This document shows positions 1 to 7,520 of a stretch of 64,000 nt of DNA, piece by piece (position 1 is the stretch's first letter; each line of letters opens with the position of its first letter). The stretch lies in NCBI GenBank assembly GCA_900547035.1, contig URFM01000004.1, positions 52,381 to 116,380 of the forward strand. The letters are read 5' to 3'. A model generated the notes under the pieces. That model saw only the letters and a list, made by a program, of their open reading frames with translations. It had not been told where the DNA came from and made no database searches. The position numbers and the translations under genes are program-made. The DNA comes from an uncultured Clostridium sp. (lineage in GTDB: Bacteria > Bacillota > Clostridia > Lachnospirales > Lachnospiraceae).

Positions 1-263
1 GCGTGTTCAATTTCCAGCCGGACCCAGTCGTCCTCGTTCCTGCAGCGGTCCAGCGCTCCCGGCGACAGGATCAGCAGAAAATCCTGGCATTCCTCAATCA
101 CTGAGTACAGTCTGGTATTAAAATCGCCGGAGCGCAGGGATTCCACATCGAAAAAGACCTGATAACCCAGCTCCGAGAGCTTGTCCCGGAGGATTTTCGC
201 CGTAGACTCCCCGCCGTCCCGGCGGTAAGAGATAAAAATATCGTATTTTGGCTGCTTTTTCAT
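1..263 (-). CDS. TIR-domain protein, N-terminal part (cut by window edge)
   Basis: The reverse strand from an ATG at 263 is open to the window edge, giving 87 visible residues. They begin MKKQPKYDIFISYRRDGGES, the typical TIR strand A with the F-I-S-Y-R motif. A BB-loop-like stretch follows (FFDVESLRSGDF), and then SPGALDRC and WVRLEIEHA. In TIR NADases the conserved glutamate of the W-x(3)-E helix is catalytic, and a matching Glu is present here. The ribosome site GAGAGGAG lies just upstream. Bacterial TIR proteins can be NAD-degrading immune effectors or signalling proteins. The C-terminal part, which would identify the subtype, lies outside the window, so only the domain call is firm. Confidence 0.85.
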   Translation of the reverse strand, partial: MKKQPKYDIFISYRRDGGESTAKILRDKLSELGYQVFFDVESLRSGDFNTRLYSVIEECQDFLLILSPGALDRCRNEDDWVRLEIEH

Positions 264-308
264 CTGCTCACTCCTCTCCCCATTACTTATAAGTATTGTA
301 CCAGACTT

Positions 309-1130
309 TCAGGGAATTGAACAGAAAAAGGCGCTCAGATACCACTGCAAAATTTGATTTCCGAAAAAAGCAGCCAGACCGGCTCCTGCGCACAAAAATG
401 GACCAAAGGCAAAATGGTCCTTTCTCCCTTTCCTTCCGGTCAAAATCAGAAAACCGCCGTAAATTCCGCCGGTCAGCACCGCAGCCATAAAGGAAACCAG
501 ACAGCGTCTCCAGCCTAAAAACAATCCGATTCCCGCCATCAGTTTCACATCCCCGCCGCCGAAGGCCCCTGGTATCATCAAAATCAGCAGGAACATTGGG
601 AGGCTGACAGAGATCATACCAAGAAGCCGTTCCTTTGCCATCCATTTTGCCAGCTCCCATCCGTCCAAACGGGCGGCCAGCAGTCCGTCCTGAGCAAGAG
701 CCAGAACCGCCAGCAGAAAAATGGCGCCGTTCAGGCCGTCGGGAATCTCCATGGTATCCTGGTCAATCTGGGAAACGGCTGTCAAAAGCGCCAGGAACAC
801 CAGCATCACTCCGGCATTCCAGGATATTCCCCAAAATTTTGCGCACAACAGACTGCAAAAACCGCCCCACAGCTCCGTCAGAGGGTAGCGCAGAGGAATT
901 TTCTCCCCGCAGTACCGGCAGCGTCCTTTTAGCAGCAGCCAGCTGAACACCGGAATCAAGTCCCTCCTGTTTAGCGTCTGCCCGCAAAAGGGGCAGCGGC
1001 TTCTGTCCGTGAGAAAATTCATGTTTCTTGGCAGACGCCAGACCAGAACATTGACGAAGGAGAAAAGACAGAGGCCTGCCGCTGTCCATAGAATGAGCAG
1101 GGCTCCGCTGCCCTCGGTATTCCCCAACAT
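309..1130 (-). CDS. Prepilin peptidase (A24 family, PilD/ComC type)
   Basis: This 273-residue polytopic membrane protein would cleave type IV prepilin or pseudopilin leaders and may N-methylate them. Two Cys pairs (CPFC near residue 46 and CRYC near residue 72) form the cytoplasmic zinc-binding loop seen in bifunctional members. The two catalytic aspartates of aspartic A24 peptidases are visible in SQIDQDTMEIPD and in FGGGDVK. About seven hydrophobic segments are present. No pilin or assembly ATPase gene is visible nearby, so its substrates must be encoded elsewhere. It starts 46 bp upstream of the TIR gene on the same strand. That spacing would allow cotranscription, but a functional link is not implied. 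Confidence 0.9.
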   Translation of the reverse strand: MLGNTEGSGALLILWTAAGLCLFSFVNVLVWRLPRNMNFLTDRSRCPFCGQTLNRRDLIPVFSWLLLKGRCRYCGEKIPLRYPLTELWGGFCSLLCAKFWGISWNAGVMLVFLALLTAVSQIDQDTMEIPDGLNGAIFLLAVLALAQDGLLAARLDGWELAKWMAKERLLGMISVSLPMFLLILMIPGAFGGGDVKLMAGIGLFLGWRRCLVSFMAAVLTGGIYGGFLILTGRKGRKDHFAFGPFLCAGAGLAAFFGNQILQWYLSAFFCSIP

Positions 1131-1292
1131 TCTCCAAATTCCCCCTTTGAGCCTCTAATTGGTTCTTATGGTATCACAGGACCAGGAAATGTACAAGGCA
1201 GAAATCCCTTCTGGCCTTTCATGTGCTTTAGCAGCGGCAATTTTTCGAGGGCACGGGAAGTACCGGAAAATAATCCTTGCGTCCCCCCTCCC

Positions 1293-1434
1293 GATCTGAT
1301 ACAATAACCTCATCAGCAGCATTCAGACTGCTTAAAAATTCAAAACTGCCTGGTTCTCCAGGTATCCTAAGCTGCGTTTCAGCGGCCAGAACACCCTTTA
1401 CAGAAACGATTCAATTTAGTAAAATGAAGGAGGA
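1293..1434 (+). repeat. Conserved leader upstream of an Rpn-family gene, copy A
   Basis: This stretch aligns by eye with the region upstream of the other Rpn-family gene (28952-29095, opposite strand). Shared blocks are CATCAGCAGCATTCAG, CTGCCTGG, AGAACACCCTTTAC and AATGAAGGAGG. The last block includes the ribosome site. A short hairpin (AGCAG/CTGCT) lies in the first block. The similarity stays visible through an untranslated region and not just at the promoter, so the leader probably travels with the gene or has a regulatory role. The rest of 1131-1443 shows nothing I can name beyond upstream sequence for the prepilin peptidase gene. Confidence 0.7.
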
Positions 1435-1443
1435 AAAGAAGCA

Positions 1444-2510
1444 GTGGGAAAAGCAGACACCGTCACGAAAAAGTACCTGCGGCAAAGCAGTGTATTCGCG
1501 GACATTTTTAACTTTTACCTGTATGGAGGAAGACAGGTGATCAGCCCGGGGCAGCTAAGGGAGCTGGACCCGGCAGAGGTTTCCGTACCCTATGGTGCGG
1601 ACCAAAAGGGAGAGCCGGTGCAAAGGTACCGGGATTTATTTAAGGCCCTGTCGGCTATGGAGGACAAACGGGCGGCCTACCTGCTCCTTGGCATCGAGTC
1701 CCAGGAACAGGTTCACTATGCGGCCCCGGTGAGAAACCTGCTCTACGATGCATTGCAGTATGCAAGGCAGGTAGAGGAAACTGCCAGAGTCCACCGGCAG
1801 AACAAGGATCATAAGGGGCGCAGCCGGGGAGAGTTCCTGTCCGGCTTCTACCGGGAAGATAAGCTTCTGCCCGTCATCACTCTGGTGGTGTTCTTCTCGC
1901 CAAAGGAGTGGGACGGCTCCCGAAGCCTGCGGGAGATGATGGCCGCAGAAGCCTGCGGGAGATGATGGCCGCAGAAGACGCCATGATCCGTTCTATGCTG
2001 CCGGAATACCGGATTCACCTGGTTTCCCCGGCCGAGCTGTCCAGGACAGATTTCGGGAAGTTCCACACATCTCTGGGAGATGTGCTGGGCTTTATCAAGT
2101 ACTCCACCGACAAAGAAAACTTGATGGAATGGTTCCAGGGAGAACGGCAGGACGCAGTATTGGGCCAGAACGAAGTAGATGTGTTAAACACTTGTATCAA
2201 CGCGGATTTAAAGATTCAGCCAAACGAGGAGGGAGTAACAATGTGTCAGGCGATTCTGGAATGGAAAGCAGATTTGAAAGAAGATTTGAGGAAAGAGATG
2301 ACTCCGATTCTGAGGGCAGAACTCCGGGAAACCGTAACAGAAGAAGTCACTCAACGGGTTACGGAGCAGGTCACTCAGCAGGTTACGGAAAGTACCCAGC
2401 TCACCAGTCTGAGAAATTTAATGCGCAACCTGAAATTAACCGCAGAGCAGGCTGGCGCACTGCTGGAAATTTCCAAAGCGGATCTGGTACGGCTTATTCC
2501 AAAGATTTAG
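1444..2510 (+). pseudogene. Rpn-family recombination-promoting nuclease / putative transposase, frameshifted
   Basis: Reading starts at GTG 1444 after AGGAGG. The first frame gives 173 residues (KYLRQSSVFADIFNFYLYGG, LLGIESQ, RGEFLSGFYREDKLLPVITL) and stops at 1965. A second frame continues from about 1950 to 2510 with SMLPEYRIHLVSP and KFHTSLGDVLGFIKYS. The intact gene at 28010-28942 aligns with both halves in order. The break is a perfect 26-bp tandem duplication (1925-1950 and 1951-1976). Removing one copy restores a single reading frame of about 346 residues. The C-terminus has Thr/Val/Gln-rich repeats (TEEVTQRVTEQVTQQVTES), then an LTAEQA helix also found in the paralog. Rpn proteins are PD-(D/E)XK endonucleases linked to RecA-independent recombination. 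The gene is disrupted as sequenced, but the lesion could revert. Confidence 0.85.
1925..1976 (+). repeat. Perfect 26-bp tandem duplication causing a frameshift
   Basis: The unit starting GCCTGCGGGAGATGATGG occurs twice head to tail, at 1925-1950 and 1951-1976, with no mismatch. The preceding GAA also matches the end of the unit. Twenty-six is not a multiple of three, so the extra copy shifts the frame. The protein after the second copy reads on exactly as in the paralog. Confidence 0.95.
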
Positions 2511-2998
2511 AAGGGTAAGGAGTCGGCTTTGGAGTGTGAGGCATGAGTTATCAACATCAACTGCGGCTTCAATATGAAAATCATGGAAAATATCCAAAAC
2601 CGTATGAATATTCTTTCTTCATCTTCAAAATTCAGTGAGAAACCTCCCAGGGGAAGGCCGATGGCGTAAAAAAGCCAGCGCATCGGAATACCCATAGGTG
2701 AGTTCCGGCAACTTTATGATTCGGTCCGGAAGAAATTTTCGACATCGCAGACAGCTGCCGAAGCAAAATCCATGATACAGGAGCAGTCCATGGAAACGCG
2801 GAAGCAGTATCATATTATAATCAGTCAGAAAAAGAGTTCCGTCAAATCCGTGAGGATAGGACGGAACTCCTGCTGCTGTTATGGCACTTAGCGCCCATCT
2901 TTCGGGCGCTTATGTGCAATCGATACAAAGTACTTGGCAAGGTTCACTCGAGCTTGGTACTTCGTACTGTAGTTTGGTTATTATATGAAACGCTTGGA
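2511..2998. other. Gene-free stretch with a decayed coding remnant and a hairpin
   Basis: No intact gene of support is seen here. On the plus strand from 2575 a frame reads MKIMENIQNRMNILSSSSKF and then KPPRGRPMA, meets one stop, and continues as GEFRQLYDSVRKKFSTSQTA and on to about residue 105. This looks like the remains of a small gene, which I do not recognise. At about 2891-2911 there is a hairpin with AGCGCCC/GGGCGCT arms. It lies about 90 bp past the end of the next minus-strand gene and lacks a T-run. Confidence 0.4.
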
Positions 2999-3751
2999 TT
3001 ACCTCACCTGGGCATTTTTCATGTAAAGCGACTGCTGAGCCAAAAATCCTTCATCTTCACTGTACCAGTAGAGCTTGATATAATCCTGACCAGAGATATC
3101 CACGGTGATGTCCGTAGGAGAAGTCTTATAATCAAAGAGATAGGAATCCAGAAGGCTGTCGTCATCCCCATATATTTCTAATTCGTACTCATACTCATCC
3201 CAGAATCCTTGCTGAGGTGCCGCCGTCAGGGAAAGGGTGTTATACTGCCCTCCCACATAAAACTCTGCGTAAGCCCCGCTGCCCCATAATTCCAGCGCAT
3301 CCCCCCACAGGGCATTCTGTGAAGTGTGTACATTTTCCTTCTTATTATAACCGCGCTTCGCCACCGGCTCCATATCCGCCAAATTCACCGCCGGCACATT
3401 GCTTGCCTGCTGATTCTGCTGACTTCCGCTGTTATCCACAGGAGTTCCCGCCGTGCTTCTGGTCTGAATCGCGCCGTTCACAACCCAAGCTCCATTTCCA
3501 TCCACCTGATAACCGTCGGGAGTGATAGTATTCATCAGACAGTAGCCATACTGGTCAAAATAATAGCACTCGGCGGTCCCATCGCCGTTGCCGTCGATCC
3601 ACTGCCAGGAGCTGGCCGGCCATGTGCCGTTTCCATAATCATACCACCAGCCGGTGCTGTTCTGAACCCATCCCGCCGCGAATACGGTCACATTCATGGA
3701 TAACGCAACCGCCGCTGTCAATAATCCGCCAATCAGTTTCTTCTTCATCAT
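2999..3751 (-). CDS. Secreted wall-binding-repeat protein with NPCBM-like C-terminal domain
   Basis: The 250-residue product starts at MMKKK behind AGGAGG; the open frame runs further upstream but without a ribosome site. A signal peptide covers about residues 1-28 (KKKLIGGLLTAAVALSMNV, then VFAAGW). Next come aromatic Gly-Trp repeats of choline-binding/cell-wall-binding type (GWVQNSTGWWYDYGNG, WQWIDGNGDG, YYFDQYGYCL). A linker leads to a beta-rich domain (EFYVGGQYNTLSLTAA, YELEIYGDDDSLLDS, DITVDISGQDYIKLYW) that resembles NPCBM carbohydrate-binding modules. No catalytic domain is visible. The product is probably held on the surface non-covalently. Its neighbour at 4007-4769 is a tandem paralog. 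Confidence 0.8.
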   Translation of the reverse strand: MMKKKLIGGLLTAAVALSMNVTVFAAGWVQNSTGWWYDYGNGTWPASSWQWIDGNGDGTAECYYFDQYGYCLMNTITPDGYQVDGNGAWVVNGAIQTRSTAGTPVDNSGSQQNQQASNVPAVNLADMEPVAKRGYNKKENVHTSQNALWGDALELWGSGAYAEFYVGGQYNTLSLTAAPQQGFWDEYEYELEIYGDDDSLLDSYLFDYKTSPTDITVDISGQDYIKLYWYSEDEGFLAQQSLYMKNAQVR

Positions 3752-4006
3752 CTTTTCCTCCTCATGATTTGAACTTTTATATTTTGATGCCCGGGCAATC
3801 CCATGGATTTCCCGACAAAATATCTGTATCAGGAACAAATATGTTTTCCAAAATGATTCCAAAACAGAGAACATCATTCAATAAAGAGGAGTCTTCCTGT
3901 CCCATACGGAAGGCGGATTTTTACCGGCCGGAATCTTTCTTCCGGAACCGCCGGAAAGCTTTGGCAGCGTACCTCCGGCAGTTCCCGGACTCAACAGCAG
4001 GTTTGA

Positions 4007-4769
4007 TTATTTGAATTCCACATTCTTAAACATCAGCTCCGTCTTGGGGAAACCGACTAACAGTCCCCATTCATCGCTGGTGGTCGCATAAATCTTTACG
4101 TAATCCTGCCCCGTGATATCAACGGACACTTCTTCCGGCTCACTTCTGTAGTCCAGATCATCGGAGGAATACAGCTGTTCATCGTCATCACCGTATACTT
4201 CAAAGTATACTTCTCCGTAATCCGTAAATCCCTCTTGAGGCGCAACGGTAAACTCCAATTTTGAATACTGCCCGTTCACACAGTATTCCACCCATCCGGA
4301 TGTGGGATATGGGTCAAGCGTAAATCCCTCTCCCCAAAGCTGTCCTCTGTTATTCTTTTCATTTTGAAACTTATTGTACGCTCTTGTGGAAACTGGTGTT
4401 AAATCTAAGGCACTGGTCCCAGGCGCACTGCTGTCCTGCTGGCTGCTGCCGCTGGTATCCGCCGATGTACCCGCCGTACTTCTGGTCTGAATTGCCCCGT
4501 TCACAATCCAGGCGCCATTTCCGTCCACCTGATAGCCGTCGGGTGTTGTGGTATTCATCAGACAATAGCCATACTGGTCAAAATAGTAGCACTCGGCAAT
4601 TCCATCGTTGTTGCCGTCAATCCACTGCCAGGAGCTGGCCGGCCATGTGCCATTTCCGTTATCGTACCACCAGCCACTGTCGTTATTTATCCACCCCCCC
4701 GAAGGCAGTTACGTTCATACCTACTACCATTGCTGCCGTAAGCAGCCCTCCAATCAGTTTCTTCTTCAT
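4007..4769 (-). pseudogene. Tandem paralog of the wall-binding protein, frameshifted at a run of seven G
   Basis: The start ATG at 4769 follows AGGAGG with 8-bp spacing and gives a signal peptide closely like the paralog (KKKLIGGLLTAAMVVGMNVT). At 4694-4700 the coding strand has seven consecutive G and the frame meets TAA soon after. With six G the frame would read AFGGWINNDSGWWYDNGNG and continue uninterrupted through the repeat region and an NPCBM-like domain (YCVNGQYSKLEFTVAP, YFEVYGDDDEQLYSSDD, VSVDITGQDYVKIYA) to 4007. The full product would be 253 residues. The break sits at the end of the signal peptide, where a length change would switch secretion of the whole protein. A sequencing error cannot be excluded. 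Confidence 0.8.
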
Positions 4770-5055
4770 GATTGACTCCTCCTTCTTCGTTAAAACGATT
4801 ATACTCTGATATTCGAGCATGTTATTTATAGCTTACCACTCATTCAGCAAAACTGCAAGAATAAATCTTCTCGGTTTTCGCAGTCACAGTCTTCTGTTTT
4901 TCCCTCCTTCCGCCGCAATTTTGTCCGAAACTTATTCCTTACTTTGCTTACATCTATAAGACGACCTGGATGCGGCATCGGTTTTATTTTTTTGAAATTT
5001 TTTCCTTAGGTATCCTAAGCTGCCCTTCGGCAGCCAGAATCCCTTTGCAGAAACT
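4770..5055. other. Intergenic region with an orphan fragment of the Rpn-family leader
   Basis: No gene is visible. The part next to 4769 should hold the promoter of the wall-binding protein; on the minus strand a TATAAT-like box lies about 25 bp upstream of its ribosome site. At 5006-5054 the plus strand carries a stretch (GGTATCCTAAGCTGC, CCAGAATCCCTTTGCAGAAAC) about 80 percent identical by eye to 1359-1409 in the leader of the Rpn-family pseudogene. No such gene follows this copy. Confidence 0.6.
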
Positions 5056-5100
5056 AAAAAAGCTGTGAAATAGGCAGTTACTGTCTGTTTCACAGCTTTT
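5056..5100 (-). terminator. Rho-independent terminator of the two-component operon
   Basis: Immediately past the stop codon at 5106 the minus strand forms a stem of AAAAGCTGTGAAA with TTTCACAGCTTTT, followed by a T-run. The arms are symmetric, so it may act in both directions. Confidence 0.85.
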
Positions 5101-5105
5101 GAAGC

Positions 5106-5795
5106 TTACACTTTAAATCTGTACCCCACCCCCCAGATGGTCTCAATATACTGGGGCTTCGCGGTATTATACTCAATCTTCTCCCGAATCTTCTTAATAT
5201 GGACCGTCACCGTGGCGATATCTCCAATGGACTCCATATCCCAGATTTTGGAAAATAGTTCTTCCTTCGTAAACACATGGTTGGGATTCTGGGCCAGGAA
5301 GGTTAACAGGTCAAATTCCTTGGTAGTGAAAGTCTTCTCCTCTCCGTTGACCCACACTCTTCGGGCTGTCTTGTCAATCTTCAGTCCCCGAATCTCAATA
5401 ATCTCGTTGGAAGGCTGGCCGCTTCCAATAAGCCGCTCATACCTTGCTAAATGCGCCTTTACCCGGGCCACCATCTCGCTGGGGCTAAAAGGCTTTGTAA
5501 TGTAATCGTCCGCTCCAAGACCAAGCCCCCGGATCTTATCAATGTCTTCCTTTTTGGCGGAAATCATAATAATCGGTGTATTCTTTACTTCCCGAATTTT
5601 TTTGCATATCTCAAATCCATCCGTTCCAGGAAGCATCAAATCCAGGATAAACAAATCAAAGTCGCCCTTCAGAGCCTTTTCCAGTCCCTCGGTTCCATCG
5701 TTCTCAATCTCCACCTCAAATCCGGAAAGCTCCAGATAATCCTTTTCCAGCTCCGCAATACTCTCTTCATCTTCCACGATCAGTATTTTACTCAT
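5106..5795 (-). CDS. OmpR/PhoB-family response regulator
   Basis: This is a 229-residue DNA-binding response regulator. The receiver domain (about 1-115) shows the acidic pair in VEDEES, the phosphoacceptor Asp52 in FILDLMLPG, the S/T position in IIMISAK and the Lys in DDYITKPFSP. A winged-helix effector domain follows (TFTTKEFDLLTFLAQNPN, TVTVHIKKIREKI, ending in WGVGYRFKV). It is preceded by its sensor kinase with an 8-bp overlap, so the two are translationally coupled. A strong terminator closes the operon. The signal and target genes cannot be told from sequence. The adjacent wall-protein genes are possible targets by position only. Confidence 0.95.
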   Translation of the reverse strand: MSKILIVEDEESIAELEKDYLELSGFEVEIENDGTEGLEKALKGDFDLFILDLMLPGTDGFEICKKIREVKNTPIIMISAKKEDIDKIRGLGLGADDYITKPFSPSEMVARVKAHLARYERLIGSGQPSNEIIEIRGLKIDKTARRVWVNGEEKTFTTKEFDLLTFLAQNPNHVFTKEELFSKIWDMESIGDIATVTVHIKKIREKIEYNTAKPQYIETIWGVGYRFKV

Positions 5796-7287
5796 CCTGT
5801 ATAACCTCCTGATATTTTCTTAGGACAAAATGAATCTCCGTCCCGATGCCCTCCTTGCTGGTGGCCCAGATCCGTCCTCCATGGTCCTCAATAATCTTTC
5901 GTACGATGGAAAGCCCGATTCCGCTGCCCCCCTGGGAGGAATTGCGGGAAGAGTCCGTGCGGTAGAAACGGTCAAAGATATTTGGCAGATCCTTTGCCGC
6001 AATGCCCTTTCCGTTATCCTCGATTTCCACCTGGATAAAATCCCCCACATCTTTAATGCGAATGTTGATGATGCCCTTCTTCTTGTCCAGATATTTGACG
6101 GAATTGCTGATGATGTTGTTGATTACCCGCTTCATCTGCTCTGCATCCGCTATAATCAGGACCTCTTCATCTACATAATTAAAATATCCCAGCTCAATTC
6201 CCCTGGCCTCCATATCCAAACCCACTTCCTCTATACAGTCCCGGAAATACTGGGCCACGTTAATCTTGGAATAGGTGTAGGGAATTCGATTGGTATCGAT
6301 CTTAGAATAAAAGGTCAGCTCATCGATCAGGCGATCCATGTCATTGGCTTTATTGTAAATGGTGCGGATGTATTTGTCCAGCTTTTCCGGCGAGGAAGCT
6401 ACTCCGTCCAGAATCCCCTCCACATAGCCCTTAATGGCTGTAATAGGTGTCTTTAAGTCATGGGAAATGTTGCTGATTAACTCCTTGCTCTCCTTGTCAT
6501 ACTGGATTTTCTCCTCCGCGTTTTCCTTCAAACGCAGACGCATCTCCTCAAAATCGCTGCAAAGCTGTCCGATTTCATCGTCCGCCTCCACGTCCAGGGT
6601 AAATTCCAGATTGCCGTCCCGTATCTTTTTGGTAGCTTCCTGAAGCTTATTTAAGGGGCCCAAAATCGACCGGTAGACCCAGATTACCAGAAGGATTCCC
6701 GCCGCCACCAGAATCGTGATTCCCACCAGCAGAAGCTCCTGGACCATGGATTTCACTTCCGGAATCAAATCATCTACATTGGATACAATGAACACGCTTC
6801 CCGGGATATCATCTGTAAAATTAAAGTCAATCTGCTTGATAAGATGCTGGCTTTCGCCGTCCAGATAGATGCCGCCCTCCAGATCTTCCCCTACCGCATT
6901 AAACTCCAAAAGCTGGCTGCACAGATCCTGGTCTACAACTCCGTTATCCCCGCCCCAGTAGATAATTCCGTTACCCTTGCGCACAATTAGGTAAGCGTAA
7001 TGCTCCTTCAGCTGCGTATTCACCTGATCCAGGTAAGCCTTATCCTCATAGAGGTCCGGTGACGCTTCAATCTCCTCCCGGATATCCTGTTGTGCCCGAC
7101 TGGTCAGACGGTTAAATACCTGAAGAGAATTTCCGGAGAACAGATCAATCTGCTCCGTCAGACCGTATTCTTTCCGGAACGCCTGAGCCTGATAGGAGCT
7201 TAAGGCCATTACCGCAGCATAAAACAGCAGGAGCGGTACAATGGTGATGGTCAAAAAGGCCACCGCCAGACGTGTTTTCAGCTTCAT
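5788..7287 (-). CDS. Sensor histidine kinase with HAMP domain
   Basis: The product has 499 residues from the ATG at 7287, which follows AAAGGAG; an in-frame TTG further upstream has no ribosome site. One membrane segment lies at about 7-29 and a second at about 185-205, enclosing an extracytoplasmic sensor domain of about 155 residues. A HAMP linker follows (about 206-260). The dimerisation domain has the phosphoacceptor His276 in ISNISHDLKTPITAIKG. The ATPase domain has the N box (NNIISNSVKYLD), G1 (DNGKGI), F box (FDRFYRTD) and G2 (GGSGIGLSIV). It phosphorylates the overlapping response regulator. I do not recognise the sensor domain. Confidence 0.95.
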   Translation of the reverse strand: MKLKTRLAVAFLTITIVPLLLFYAAVMALSSYQAQAFRKEYGLTEQIDLFSGNSLQVFNRLTSRAQQDIREEIEASPDLYEDKAYLDQVNTQLKEHYAYLIVRKGNGIIYWGGDNGVVDQDLCSQLLEFNAVGEDLEGGIYLDGESQHLIKQIDFNFTDDIPGSVFIVSNVDDLIPEVKSMVQELLLVGITILVAAGILLVIWVYRSILGPLNKLQEATKKIRDGNLEFTLDVEADDEIGQLCSDFEEMRLRLKENAEEKIQYDKESKELISNISHDLKTPITAIKGYVEGILDGVASSPEKLDKYIRTIYNKANDMDRLIDELTFYSKIDTNRIPYTYSKINVAQYFRDCIEEVGLDMEARGIELGYFNYVDEEVLIIADAEQMKRVINNIISNSVKYLDKKKGIINIRIKDVGDFIQVEIEDNGKGIAAKDLPNIFDRFYRTDSSRNSSQGGSGIGLSIVRKIIEDHGGRIWATSKEGIGTEIHFVLRKYQEVIQDE

Positions 7288-7457
7288 ACAATACTTCTCC
7301 TTTACTGCCAATAAGAAAATTATACCATGTCCATTAAACTCGTGGGGTAGCTCGTTAAATGGTCAGGTATAACTCGCACTAGGCTCGTGAAAGACCTTGC
7401 CCAGTGCTCATATTATACCACATCTGATGCCGCATTGTTTATTAAACTATTATAAAA

Positions 7458-7505
7458 TGCAGGAAGCCAAAACAGACTCCTCTCTGCTTTGGCCTCCTGT
7501 ATTTA
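7458..7505 (-). terminator. Terminator downstream of glyS
   Basis: Just past the glyS stop the minus strand forms CAGGAGGCCAAA paired with TTTGGCTTCCTG, with one G-T pair, and then CATTTTAT. It separates glyS from the histidine kinase promoter region. Confidence 0.75.
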
Positions 7506-7520
7506 AACCAAGTATTAATT

